This document shows positions 1-7,411 of a stretch of 23,155 bases of DNA, piece by piece; position 1 is the stretch's first letter, and every line of letters starts with the position of its first letter. The stretch is from NCBI GenBank assembly GCA_934502905.1, contig CAKSVK010000040.1, forward strand, positions 1 through 23,155, read 5' to 3'. The position numbers and the translations under genes are program-made. The notes under the pieces were generated by a model. It was not told where the DNA came from. It was given only the letters and a program-made list of their open reading frames with translations, and ran no database searches. This DNA comes from an uncultured Chitinophagaceae bacterium. GTDB taxonomy: Bacteria; Bacteroidota; Bacteroidia; Chitinophagales; Chitinophagaceae.

Positions 1-1
1 C

Positions 2-871
2 ATGAGCATAGCCGGTATGCCTGTGGGCAAGCTTACCAATCCGGGCGCCGATGGTGAGGATTATGATATGCTGATGACCATTGCACGGCCTCCTTACCCG
101 GACCTGACCGTTTTTGACAATATGTATGTCAATAGTATGAGCGGGCAATCGATTCCTTTTTCGCAGATAGCGGGAGTGGAGCTGGAGAGCTCACCGGTGA
201 GCATTAATCATTTTAATAAAACCAGGACCGTTTCCGTTACTTCCTTTGTGCAGAACGGATACCTGAACGATCATATTATTACAGAGGTGATCCGCCAGAT
301 GGACCAGATGGTGTTGCCTGCCGGGTACGCGTATGAAATGGGCGGAGAGCTGGAGGGGCGCAATGAATCTTTCCAGGGATTTCAAAATGTGATCCTGGTG
401 ACGGTTTTTATGTTTATCGCCGTATTGGTGTTACAATTCGGCACCTTCAAAAGCACATTGATCGTTTTGTCCGTTATCCCGTTAGGGATTGTAGGGGCTG
501 TATTGGCCTTGCTGGTAACCGGTCATTCTTTATCTTTTGTTGCTACCATTGGAATGATAGCATTGGCAGGCATTGAGGTGAAAAATACGATCCTGCTGGT
601 TGACTTTACGAATGAGCTGCGTAAGCAGGGAATGCCGTTGATTGAAGCGGTTGAAAAAGCAGGAGAAGCCAGGTTTTTACCGATCATTTTAACTTCCCTG
701 ACTGCGATTGGCGGATTGCTCCCGATCGCACTCTCTGATAACCCGTTGATATCACCGCTGGCCATCGTGATGATCGGCGGATTGATAAGCTCTACCTTGT
801 TGTCGAGGATCGTTACGCCGGTAGTATATAAATTAATGCCGCCGGGAATTAAAGGAAAGGAAGATGTTTAG
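2..871 (+). CDS. RND efflux permease, C-terminal fragment (5' end outside window)
   Basis: This is the last 289 residues of an inner-membrane resistance-nodulation-division permease, which exports drugs or other toxic compounds by proton antiport with a periplasmic adaptor and an outer-membrane channel. The frame is open to the left window edge, and family members are about 1000-1060 residues, so the start lies outside. The first ~115 residues look like periplasmic porter/docking domain. Then come about five hydrophobic helices, matching TM8-TM12 of AcrB-type pumps: one around residues 125-147, two around 150-190, and two around 225-280. The stretch GIEVKNTILLVDF is the conserved TM10-TM11 region of AcrB/MexB-like proteins. 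The short cytoplasmic tail ends in KGKEDV. The substrate cannot be told from this half. A cyclophilin gene follows 91 bp downstream on the same strand, but nothing shows a functional link. Confidence 0.93.
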   Translation: MSIAGMPVGKLTNPGADGEDYDMLMTIARPPYPDLTVFDNMYVNSMSGQSIPFSQIAGVELESSPVSINHFNKTRTVSVTSFVQNGYLNDHIITEVIRQMDQMVLPAGYAYEMGGELEGRNESFQGFQNVILVTVFMFIAVLVLQFGTFKSTLIVLSVIPLGIVGAVLALLVTGHSLSFVATIGMIALAGIEVKNTILLVDFTNELRKQGMPLIEAVEKAGEARFLPIILTSLTAIGGLLPIALSDNPLISPLAIVMIGGLISSTLLSRIVTPVVYKLMPPGIKGKEDV

Positions 872-962
872 AGAGGTTCCCCGTTAAATTTCTTTTGATG
901 TCCATGTTTCCTTTCTTCCTGGTGGAGCAACCAGGCATTGCTTATTTTTGACAAAAAGTATT

Positions 963-1661
963 ATGCGTATTCTTCTCCCGGTAGGTATCCTCGTACTTTT
1001 CCTGCAAAGCTGTGTGTTCCAGCGATCGTTGCGTAAGAGCGACTACCGGAAAGACGTGCTGATAGAAACCAACTATGGTAATATGGTGGTCCGGCTAAGC
1101 GATGAAACACCCCTGCACCGGGATAACTTTCTACAGCTGGTTAAGAGTAAATACTACAACAGTGTATTATTCCATCGCGTGATCAGTGGGTTCATGATCC
1201 AGGCGGGAGATCCGGAGAGCAGGAAAGCGCCGGCGGGAAAACCTTTGGGAGATGGAGGTCCCGGGTACACCGTTCCGGCAGAATTCCGTCCACAGCTTTT
1301 TCATAGGAAAGGAGTGATAGCGGCAGCCAGAGAAGGTGATGATGTGAACCCGCAAAGGGCCAGCAGCGGCAGCCAGTTTTATATTGTGCAGGGAAAGGTC
1401 TGGACGGATGAGGAATTGAATATCCTGGAAGCTACCCGGTTGGGTGGCCGGAAGATACCTGCGGAATACAGGCAGGTATACAAAACCGTTGGAGGAAGCC
1501 CGCACCTGGACCAGGCCTATACCGTTTTCGGGGAGCTGATCAGCGGCATACCCGTGCTGGATAGCATTGCTGCGGTACAAACCAGCAAAGGAGTGGATAA
1601 GGACAGACCTCTAAAGGATGTGGTGATACGAAAAGCAAAGCTGGTTAAAAGAAAAGGCTGA
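963..1661 (+). CDS. Cyclophilin-type peptidyl-prolyl cis-trans isomerase, lipoprotein
   Basis: This gene encodes a 232-residue cyclophilin that catalyses cis-trans isomerisation of proline peptide bonds and so assists folding in the cell envelope. I chose the ATG at 963 rather than the in-frame TTG at 948 because it gives a compact lipoprotein signal peptide ending in the lipobox LQSC, with the lipidated cysteine at residue 17. The catalytic core shows FHRVISGFMIQAGDP (about residues 70-84, with the active-site Arg72) and GSQFYIVQG (about 136-144). The AYTVFGEL motif near the C-terminus closes the barrel. Between the last two motifs lies an insertion of about 45 residues (roughly 147-190) not found in the smallest bacterial cyclophilins. 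A TATTTTTG box at 943-950 matches the Bacteroidota -7 element but would leave a leader of only about 6 nt. A weak inverted repeat follows the stop codon. Confidence 0.93.
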   Translation: MRILLPVGILVLFLQSCVFQRSLRKSDYRKDVLIETNYGNMVVRLSDETPLHRDNFLQLVKSKYYNSVLFHRVISGFMIQAGDPESRKAPAGKPLGDGGPGYTVPAEFRPQLFHRKGVIAAAREGDDVNPQRASSGSQFYIVQGKVWTDEELNILEATRLGGRKIPAEYRQVYKTVGGSPHLDQAYTVFGELISGIPVLDSIAAVQTSKGVDKDRPLKDVVIRKAKLVKRKG

Positions 1662-1689
1662 ACCTGCCGGACCGCCCTGTCGCAGGTTC
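1660..1689 (+). terminator. Inverted repeat after cyclophilin gene, possible weak terminator
   Basis: GAACCTGC at 1660-1667 is perfectly complementary to GCAGGTTC at 1682-1689, with a 14-nt loop. The hairpin overlaps the stop codon. No T-tract follows, so intrinsic termination is uncertain. Confidence 0.3.
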
Positions 1690-1712
1690 CTTCCCAACTT
1701 TCTCCTATACAC

Positions 1713-1750
1713 ATTTCTGCGGGATCAGCACATCCATCTGCGGGAAAATT
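1713..1750. repeat. Partial copy of dispersed CAGCGGGAAA-type repeat
   Basis: The non-coding stretch between the convergent cyclophilin and metalloprotease genes contains ATCAGC followed six bases later by ATCTGCGGGAAAATT. This resembles the right arm of the repeats at 6495-6630 and 18441-18515, where ATCAGCG and CAGCGGGAAATATT occur in the same order. The left arm (CCCGCAGAT) is not present here, so this would be a truncated relic. Confidence 0.4.
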
Positions 1751-1891
1751 CCTGCATTGTTTGCAGCGGAGGAAGCACCGACTGATCAGGAAACAGATGC
1801 CTCCTGCGTCGGCATGACAAAGCGGTCGAACGTACATACAGCATTTGTGCCGGTCCGGTACAACCCCATAAACTGTAACCCCCGAATTGTT

Positions 1892-4435
1892 TTATTTACC
1901 AGGTTCCAGCGCCTGTTTGATCCTGTCCTGCAGGTCCAGCAAATGTGCTCTCGTGGCAACATTGCCACTGCCTGCAGCATTCCTGATCTCTCCTTCAAGT
2001 ACCCGTAGCTGGTAGCGTACCTGGGACAGACCATCCTGTAATTTATTCAGGTTAGCCGGAACGAATCCAAAAAAGCTGGCAGGGGGTTGTGATTGCTCTT
2101 TTGTAAGAGCGATCAGGCGCTCCACGTATATTTTCTGTAGCTGACGACGATAGAGATCAACAGATGCCCTTGCAGGCAGCTCGCTGAAAATGCTTTTGCG
2201 CAGGTCTGTCAGCAATTCGCTTACAGTATAAGCTTTTGCCGGCTCTTCGGCTTCAAACCGTATCAGGCTTTGCAAGGTGGATACACTGGTGAGACTGTTC
2301 AACGCACGGCTCTGCAGGGTGGCGATCACCGATTGCGGATCCTGGTTGGTTAATGCCGTAATGTTTGGCCGAATGACCCATGTGGGTGTTTTAAATACGT
2401 TTTCCTGTAGCCAGCTAACAGCCTTTTTTTGCCTGGTTTTATCGGTGAATATATATACCGGTCCTCCCTGTTCTACCTTTTTCGGGGTACGCTCCAGGCC
2501 GCCTACATTCCCTGCAACATGTCCTATATAGCGGTTGAACTGTCCTGTTACATTGGTATAGAGTTCTGCCAGCGTGCTGAAATCCTTGTGCTCTTCCTTC
2601 GCCCATGCCGGTATTTCCGCGATGATCCTTTTCAGGTTTTTAATACCATAGTCGCTGGCTTTCATGGCGTCATCACCCAGGTCTTCCGTCTGGCTGCGCG
2701 GATCTCCACGGTTGCCTTCTCCATCGCCCCACCACAGCCGCTTGTTGGCCGATAATTTTTCAATGGTCCATTTATTCATGACAGGCACCTCTTCATCGGC
2801 TGATTGTGCCTCCGGGAACCAGCGGTATCCCCACTCAATCGCCCATTTGTCGTAGTCGCCTATTCTCGGGAAAAGCCCTTCGCGGGATATATTGTCTTCC
2901 GGCTGTGCCACATAGTTAAAGCGGGCATAGTCCATAATCGATGGCGTGTGCCCGTTTGCTTCCACCCAGGCTTTATCTCTCAGCTTTTCCACCGGCACGG
3001 TAGAGGAGGAGCCGAAGTTGTGGCGAAGCCCCAGTGTATGCCCGATCTCATGCGCGCTTACAAAACGGATGAGCTGCCCCATCAGTTCGTCATCAAACTT
3101 CAGCTTGCGGGCGCCGGAGTCAACGGTAGCTGTCTGTACCAGGTACCAGTTGCGCAGCAGGTTCATAATATTGTGATACCAGTTTACATGACTTTCTATG
3201 ATCTCACCGCTGCGCGGGTCATGTATATGGGGACCGCTGGCATTGGCTATGTCGGATGGCTTATATATAATGGCGCTGTGTCGTGCATCTTCCAGGTTGA
3301 ACGTACTATCTTCTTCGCGGGTGGGCGCCAGCTTGCCAACAATGGCGTTTTTAAAGCCGGCCTGCTCAAAAGCTACCTGCCAGTCGTTGATGCCGGCGAT
3401 CAGGTAAGGAATCCATTTTTTGGGAGTAGTGCGATCTATATAATAAACGATCTGTTTTTTGGGCTCTACCAGCTCCCCCTTTTTATATTTTTCAATATCC
3501 TCTGCTTTGGGTTCCAGCCTGTAACGGGCAATATACCTGTACCTTTCTATTCCATGCGGGTTTGCATCAAAATCGGTGATGGTTTGCGTCGTGAAATAAC
3601 CTACGCGTTCATCAAAATAACGGGGCTGCATCGGCTTTTCCGGCAATATTACAATGGATGTATTCAGCTCCAGGGTAACAGGCTCGGACACAGGTGCTGT
3701 TGCAGGGGAACCGGAGGACCCGGATGGAACAGGCGTGTGGGTATAGGTCTTAACGGTTCTTATTTCTATATTATTGGGAAATGCATCCACACTGACAATA
3801 TAGGATTTGTCGCCCTGCGGCATACCCAAGCCCAGCATCCGCTTATAGCGGGGATGGAAAAAGAAAATATCGTTGTCACCACTGATGTAATCGGTGATCT
3901 CTATCACAGAGCCGCTACTGTCCTTCGACAGCGCTTTAATATCGAAAGCTGCAACAATAGGCTGGATATTACTGTTCTGTACGTTCCTGTACATCCCTTC
4001 AGTGCTGTCTCTGCCTGTTTCCAGGAAGGATAGCTTTTTCAGGAAAATTTTATGATTCGGGCCTTTTTCAAAACGGATGACATTTTGGTTGATGGCATCG
4101 CCGGCATAGGAGGTTCTGGGTCCGGCTGCGGCTTTCGCTATCCTTCCCACAGTCAGGATATCGCGTCCCAGCAAATGGTCCGGTATCTCAAAGAAATATT
4201 TATTATCCAACTTGTGCACATTGAATAACCCCATGGTGGTCAGTGCTTTGGCGGTAATCACCTGGTCGAAGGGCTTGGGATCTGTAGCCGGACGGGCAGG
4301 GACCGGGAGAGGCTTTTTAGTCGTGTCGGCTGTTGCAACAGGAGTGGCTTTTGCTTTTTTCTTTTTGCGCTGTGCAAAGCTGCTGGAAGTGATACATAAC
4401 GTAAAGGCTAAAAACAAAAGTGTAACTTTTTGCAT
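1892..4435 (-). CDS. Exported zinc-dependent metalloprotease (DUF5117/DUF5118/DUF4953 type)
   Basis: This 847-residue protein is a secreted gluzincin/metzincin-like peptidase of the Bacteroidota family annotated with DUF5118, DUF5117 and a DUF4953 met-zincin domain. A Sec signal peptide (residues 1-21, ending SSFAQ) precedes a Lys/Pro/Ala-rich linker (about 23-55). The region to about 300 corresponds to the DUF5118/DUF5117 part and includes a Ser/Pro/Gly-rich loop near 236-252. The zinc site is complete: HEIGHTLGLRH at residues 462-472 fits HExxHxxGxxH. SIMDYARFNY at about 499-508 supplies the Met-turn. The C-terminal ~300 residues are mostly helical. The protein should act in the periplasm or outside the cell; its substrate is unknown. 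It is a single gene, convergent with the cyclophilin. A TACCTTTG promoter box lies 44 bp upstream of the start. There is no sign of truncation or an inactive site. Confidence 0.93.
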   Translation of the reverse strand: MQKVTLLFLAFTLCITSSSFAQRKKKKAKATPVATADTTKKPLPVPARPATDPKPFDQVITAKALTTMGLFNVHKLDNKYFFEIPDHLLGRDILTVGRIAKAAAGPRTSYAGDAINQNVIRFEKGPNHKIFLKKLSFLETGRDSTEGMYRNVQNSNIQPIVAAFDIKALSKDSSGSVIEITDYISGDNDIFFFHPRYKRMLGLGMPQGDKSYIVSVDAFPNNIEIRTVKTYTHTPVPSGSSGSPATAPVSEPVTLELNTSIVILPEKPMQPRYFDERVGYFTTQTITDFDANPHGIERYRYIARYRLEPKAEDIEKYKKGELVEPKKQIVYYIDRTTPKKWIPYLIAGINDWQVAFEQAGFKNAIVGKLAPTREEDSTFNLEDARHSAIIYKPSDIANASGPHIHDPRSGEIIESHVNWYHNIMNLLRNWYLVQTATVDSGARKLKFDDELMGQLIRFVSAHEIGHTLGLRHNFGSSSTVPVEKLRDKAWVEANGHTPSIMDYARFNYVAQPEDNISREGLFPRIGDYDKWAIEWGYRWFPEAQSADEEVPVMNKWTIEKLSANKRLWWGDGEGNRGDPRSQTEDLGDDAMKASDYGIKNLKRIIAEIPAWAKEEHKDFSTLAELYTNVTGQFNRYIGHVAGNVGGLERTPKKVEQGGPVYIFTDKTRQKKAVSWLQENVFKTPTWVIRPNITALTNQDPQSVIATLQSRALNSLTSVSTLQSLIRFEAEEPAKAYTVSELLTDLRKSIFSELPARASVDLYRRQLQKIYVERLIALTKEQSQPPASFFGFVPANLNKLQDGLSQVRYQLRVLEGEIRNAAGSGNVATRAHLLDLQDRIKQALEPGK

Positions 4436-4478
4436 TATGGTAAAATTATTTATGAATGAGGCCCGGACACCTGGCGGG

Positions 4479-4486
4479 CAAAGGTA
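4479..4486 (-). promoter_or_regulatory. Putative -7 promoter element of the metalloprotease gene
   Basis: On the minus strand this reads TACCTTTG, an exact match to the Bacteroidota -7 consensus TAnnTTTG. It would give a leader of about 37 nt before the ATG at 4435. The nearest TTTG candidate for the -33 element is 26 bp upstream, longer than the usual 19-21, so the -33 part is weak. Confidence 0.4.
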
Positions 4487-4634
4487 GAGACAAGCAATAT
4501 AGAAATCGTTAACAAATATCTAATTGAAAGAAACCGTTATTTGAAGGTGGTCTTTTAAAAATAAAGTGGATAAAAGAAGAAAAAAGTTTGCTGAATCGGA
4601 TTAGGACATTATATTTGACGTTTCAAAAGAAAAA

Positions 4635-4660
4635 AGGTCTTCTGTAGACACAGATGACCT
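4635..4660 (-). terminator. Intrinsic-terminator-like hairpin on the minus strand
   Basis: Read on the minus strand, AGGTCATCTGT pairs with ACAGAAGACCT around a GTCT loop (11-bp stem with one mismatch) and is followed by a run of six T. No confident minus-strand gene lies immediately upstream, so it may end a small RNA or a relic gene read from about 4923. Confidence 0.5.
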
Positions 4661-4664
4661 CTAA

Positions 4665-4885
4665 CGATTGCTTGCCATATGAAAATTCTTACTAATATTT
4701 TTTGGTCTTGCAGTTAAGCTGCAACTTACGATGCCTCTAACACTTGCCACTTTCCGAACCCCTCACGATTGCTTGCCTTTGCTTGTTTTGTGATACAAAA
4801 ATACTTCAGGATCTTTTCTCCAAAAAGACAAGTTATAATCCATTCTATCATCTCAAAAGAGTGTCTTTGCTCTGGATTGCTTGCC
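4665..4885. repeat. Cluster of GATTGCTTGCC motifs, about 100 bp apart
   Basis: The 11-mer GATTGCTTGCC occurs three times, at 4666-4676, 4767-4777 and 4875-4885, with spacings of 101 and 108 bp. A shortened relative, CCTCTAACacTTGCC, lies at about 4734-4748 and mirrors CCTCTAACgattgCTTGCC at 4658-4676. On the minus strand each reads GGCAAGCAATC followed by a G/A-rich stretch. The DNA between the motifs is not obviously repeated. Confidence 0.6.
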
Positions 4886-5040
4886 TGTAAAGGGTTTTCG
4901 GAGAAAAATGGTATGATGGCCAACCATTTTTTAAGGAATACAGCCCTTTAACTCAATCGTTTGCATTTTTCCGGTTCCGGCATTTTTTTATTTTCCCTAC
5001 AAGTACTACATTGATGACTATTACCATTAACAGATCAGGA

Positions 5041-6189
5041 ATGAATATTGAAAAGATAGAATTATTCAAGGTGCCGCCACGGTGGCTGTTTTTAAAGATA
5101 ACTACCAGCTCCGGTATTGCCGGATGGGGAGAACCGGTTGTAGAGGGAAAGGCGGATACGGTGAAAGCGGCAGTACAGGAGATGGAGCCTTACCTGGTTG
5201 GCAGGGACGCCCGTCAGATCGAGGATATCTGGCAGGTGCTCTACAGGGGTGGCTTTTACCGGGGCGGCCCCGTATTGATGAGCGCTATTTCGGGTATAGA
5301 CCAGGCTTTGTGGGATATAAAGGGTAAGGCATTGGGTGTGCCGGTATATGAGCTGCTGGGCGGCGCTGTGCGGGATAAAATGAAGATCTACGGCTGGATT
5401 GGTGGCGACAAGCCGTCGCATGTGGTGGAAGCGGCCCGGAAACGGGTATCGGATGGTTTTCACGCTGTTAAATTGAATGCCTGCGCAGAAATGGAATGGA
5501 TCGACTCGCCGCAGAAGGTGGAAGAGGCGGTTAAAGTGATCGCTTCCGTGAGGGAAGTGATCGGGTATGATAAAGGGCTGGGCATTGATTTTCATGGAAG
5601 GGTGCACAAGGGCATGGCAAAGCTGTTTATGAAGGAACTGGACTATCTCAGGCCGATGTTTATTGAAGAGCCGGTATTGGCAGAAAACCTGGAAGCCTTT
5701 GCCGGACTGACGAAATATACTACTGCACCTATAGCGACCGGTGAGAGAATGTTCAGCCGGTGGGATTTCAAGCGTCTTTTTGAACTGGGGGCGGTGGATA
5801 TCATCCAGCCGGACCTGAGCCATGCCGGGGGTATCACGGAGGTGAAAAAAATAGCGGCTATGGCGGAAGCGTATGATGTAGCGCTGGCGCCGCATTGCCC
5901 GTTGGGGCCTGTTTCCCTGGCGGCTGCGCTGCAAATAGATTTTAACTGTGTGAATGCATGTATCCAGGAATCCAGCATTGGCATCCATTATAACGAAGGA
6001 ACGGATTTGCTGGACTACCTGCTCAACCCGGAAGTATTTGACATAAAAGACGGATATATAGCACGTCCCGGGCTACCGGGATTAGGAATAGAAATAGATG
6101 AGGAAAAGGTAAGGGAAATGGCGAAGATCGGGCACGACTGGAAGAACCCGGTATGGCGTAATGTCGATGGCAGTGTGACGGAATGGTAA
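5041..6189 (+). CDS. dgoD: D-galactonate dehydratase
   Basis: This enolase-superfamily enzyme (EC 4.2.1.6) dehydrates D-galactonate to 2-keto-3-deoxy-D-galactonate in the cytoplasm, in the De Ley-Doudoroff route. Start choice: an in-frame ATG at 5014 exists, but 5041 gives [15 protein letters not shown], aligning with the start I recall for the E. coli enzyme and giving the same length, 382 residues. The expected active site is complete in that numbering: metal ligands Asp183, Glu209 and Glu235 (in GIDFHGR, FIEEPV and ATGERM), and acid/base histidines His185 and His285 (LAPHCPLGP). FYRGGP and the C-terminal W(R/K)xxDxSVxEW also match DgoD rather than other mandelate-racemase-group dehydratases. 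No kinase, aldolase or GntR regulator gene lies beside it, so the rest of the pathway must be encoded elsewhere. The flanks are long repeat-bearing gaps, suggesting a single-gene unit. Confidence 0.92.
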   Translation: MNIEKIELFKVPPRWLFLKITTSSGIAGWGEPVVEGKADTVKAAVQEMEPYLVGRDARQIEDIWQVLYRGGFYRGGPVLMSAISGIDQALWDIKGKALGVPVYELLGGAVRDKMKIYGWIGGDKPSHVVEAARKRVSDGFHAVKLNACAEMEWIDSPQKVEEAVKVIASVREVIGYDKGLGIDFHGRVHKGMAKLFMKELDYLRPMFIEEPVLAENLEAFAGLTKYTTAPIATGERMFSRWDFKRLFELGAVDIIQPDLSHAGGITEVKKIAAMAEAYDVALAPHCPLGPVSLAAALQIDFNCVNACIQESSIGIHYNEGTDLLDYLLNPEVFDIKDGYIARPGLPGLGIEIDEEKVREMAKIGHDWKNPVWRNVDGSVTEW

Positions 6190-6335
6190 GCAATCCTTTT
6201 TTGAAGTGATGCTGTAGAGGACACTGACTATAATCAATAGAGGTATTTTTTAGCAGTCCTGCTTCGCAACCGGATCCCCCTGCGGAAGACCCGGCCGGGA
6301 AATCAGGGTTTTCACCGAATTCAATATCTATCAAA

Positions 6336-6394
6336 CGGCGCGTGTCCCCACGCGCCGGGGCAGCTGTCCGCCTGGTTGCGTGTCTTCACGCAAC
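6336..6394 (+). repeat. Two-hairpin palindromic repeat, copy 1
   Basis: Two adjacent perfect hairpins share the same layout: CGGCGCGTG / CACGCGCCG (9-bp stem, loop TCCC, 6336-6357) and, 17 bp on, GTTGCGTG / CACGCAAC (8-bp stem, loop TCTT, 6375-6394). A related pair occurs in opposite orientation at 16227-16282. The layout resembles REP/BIME-type elements. Confidence 0.7.
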
Positions 6395-6494
6395 TTTCGC
6401 ACCCTGGATATTCAAAAAACACCAACTTTTTACCGATCGGTGATTAACAGCAGCTCACTCGTATGTCATTGATACCGATATGGAGCTGAAGGAT

Positions 6495-6630
6495 TTTCCC
6501 GCAGATGGATACGCAGATCCCGGGCTGGATAAAAGTTTTGCCATCATAGATGGATGTGGTACTACTTCAATATCGCTTCAAAAAATTCCCGCTATCCCCG
6601 GAATATCAGCGTAAACCAGCGGAAAATATT
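6495..6630. repeat. Dispersed CCCGCAGAT ... CAGCGGAAAATATT repeat
   Basis: The left end TTTCCCGCAGAT (6495-6506) and right end ATCAGCG-TAAACCAGCGGAAAATATT (6605-6630) match the two arms of the inner part of the element at 18403-18545. The arms are partly complementary and frame about 100 bp of unrelated DNA, so the whole could fold as an imperfect hairpin. Confidence 0.5.
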
Positions 6631-6680
6631 TACGCGGGAAGAAGCAAGCCTTCTTTAATTTTTTGTGCACCAAAAACGAT

Positions 6681-6711
6681 AAAAGGAGGCAGTCAGCAAC
6701 TGCCTCCTTTT
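6681..6711 (-). terminator. Intrinsic terminator of the SusC-SusD-DUF3823 operon
   Basis: AAAAGGAGGCAGT (6681-6693) and ACTGCCTCCTTTT (6699-6711) form a perfect 13-bp stem around a 5-nt loop. On the minus strand the stem ends in TTTT-ATCG-TTTTT. It lies 20 bp past the DUF3823 stop codon and fits transcription from the right. Confidence 0.85.
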
Positions 6712-6730
6712 GGAAAATATGGGTTAATTG

Positions 6731-7396
6731 CTATCTCAGCTCTTCCGGAAGGGAATATATCATTTCGGCAACACCCTGTGTTTTTATACCCACTCTCACA
6801 AAGCTGTATCCTTTGGCTACGAGCGCAGCAGGTATATCTGCCGTTAAAACCACGGGTTCATTGATATCGGCAATTTCGGCGCTTGATTTTGATACATTCA
6901 CCAGGTTGAAATTCTGATCCGTAAGCACTGTTTGCCCGATGTACAACCGTACCGCTTCCAGGCTCCTGTCTGTATTCACCTCCTGGATATTTATGGTAGC
7001 CGTGATGGTGTTACCGTTTTTCTGGTAGGAAACGCCGCTTACCATAAAGTAGGGGATCACATTTACGTCCACCTGTGCCGACCCGTTTACTTTTATATCG
7101 ATGGAGTCGGTGCTGCTTACCCAGGGACCATTGTTCTGCAACAAGGTCAGCTTATAATCCCCGTCAAATACTTTTGCAGAAAAGCTTCCGTCGTCTTTTA
7201 CATACACCGGTATTTTGGTTGTAAGCTGGTACCCGTTTTGCCAAAGCTCTAATTCTACACCACCCGACCTTACGCTGAGCGGCTGTTTTTGATAAACGAT
7301 CTGTCCTGTGATCGTGGAAGAAGGTGGCTCCTTGTTGTCTTTTTTACAACCAATGAAAGCTAATAAAGACAGGCATATGATTATAGTATGTTTCAT
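6731..7396 (-). CDS. DUF3823 lipoprotein, third gene of the SusCD operon
   Basis: This 221-residue protein belongs to the DUF3823 family, which is typically encoded next to susC/susD pairs and is thought to be a surface-exposed glycan-binding or scaffold component. The lipoprotein signal peptide ends in FIGC, with Cys17 the lipidated residue, followed by KKDN, a charged start typical of Bacteroidota surface lipoproteins. Residues ~28-115 look like a transthyretin/carboxypeptidase-regulatory-like beta-sandwich (ITGQIVY, DGSFSAKVFDGDYKLTL). The second half is a further beta domain ending in the conserved-looking YSFVRVGIKTQGVAEMIYS. Only 15 bp separate it from the upstream susD-like gene, so the two are co-transcribed, and a strong terminator follows. 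Its glycan ligand cannot be read from sequence. Confidence 0.87.
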   Translation of the reverse strand: MKHTIIICLSLLAFIGCKKDNKEPPSSTITGQIVYQKQPLSVRSGGVELELWQNGYQLTTKIPVYVKDDGSFSAKVFDGDYKLTLLQNNGPWVSSTDSIDIKVNGSAQVDVNVIPYFMVSGVSYQKNGNTITATINIQEVNTDRSLEAVRLYIGQTVLTDQNFNLVNVSKSSAEIADINEPVVLTADIPAALVAKGYSFVRVGIKTQGVAEMIYSLPEELR

Positions 7397-7411
7397 GATA
7401 TCAGTTTTATA

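Larger units (their letters stand above)
4436..5040. other. Non-coding gap between metalloprotease and dgoD
   Basis: This 605-bp, AT-rich divergent gap carries the metalloprotease promoter at its left end, a minus-strand terminator-like hairpin (4635-4660) and iterated GGCAAGCAATC motifs (see repeat entry). A 65-codon minus-strand reading frame (4726-4923) ends 66 bp before the hairpin. Its product has a Trp/Ile/Phe-rich middle and two copies of an ASN motif that come from the DNA repeat. I do not recognise it and cannot tell a small gene from a relic. Confidence 0.5.
6190..6730. other. Non-coding gap between dgoD and the SusCD operon 3' end
   Basis: This 541-bp gap lies between the 3' ends of two convergent units. 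It holds a two-hairpin repeat (6336-6394), a dispersed CCCGCAGAT/CAGCGGG repeat (6495-6630) and the operon terminator (6681-6711). I see no convincing gene. A 104-codon plus-strand frame starting at 6550 runs through the repeat and terminator into the antisense of the DUF3823 gene. Confidence 0.6.

Noticed and set aside
1847..1861. Near-palindrome GTGCCGGTCCGGTAC as terminator of the metalloprotease gene
   Set aside because: The two arms leave a 1-nt loop, one pair is mismatched and no T-run follows on the minus strand.
2804..4033. Plus-strand open frame of 409 codons
   Set aside because: It lies wholly antisense to the metalloprotease gene, whose zinc motif, Met-turn and signal peptide are intact. 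The plus-strand translation is Cys/Gly/Tyr-rich without any recognisable motif.
4665..4885. Possible CRISPR array from the regularly spaced GATTGCTTGCC motifs
   Set aside because: The repeats are only 11 bp with spacers of about 90-97 bp that contain open sequence, and there are no cas genes. This does not fit CRISPR geometry.
5092..5988. Minus-strand open frame of 298 codons
   Set aside because: It is antisense to dgoD, where every catalytic residue is conserved. The antisense product is His/Arg/Pro-rich shadow sequence.
6550..6864. Plus-strand open frame of 104 codons
   Set aside because: It crosses a dispersed repeat and the operon terminator and then runs antisense to the DUF3823 gene, with no supporting motif.
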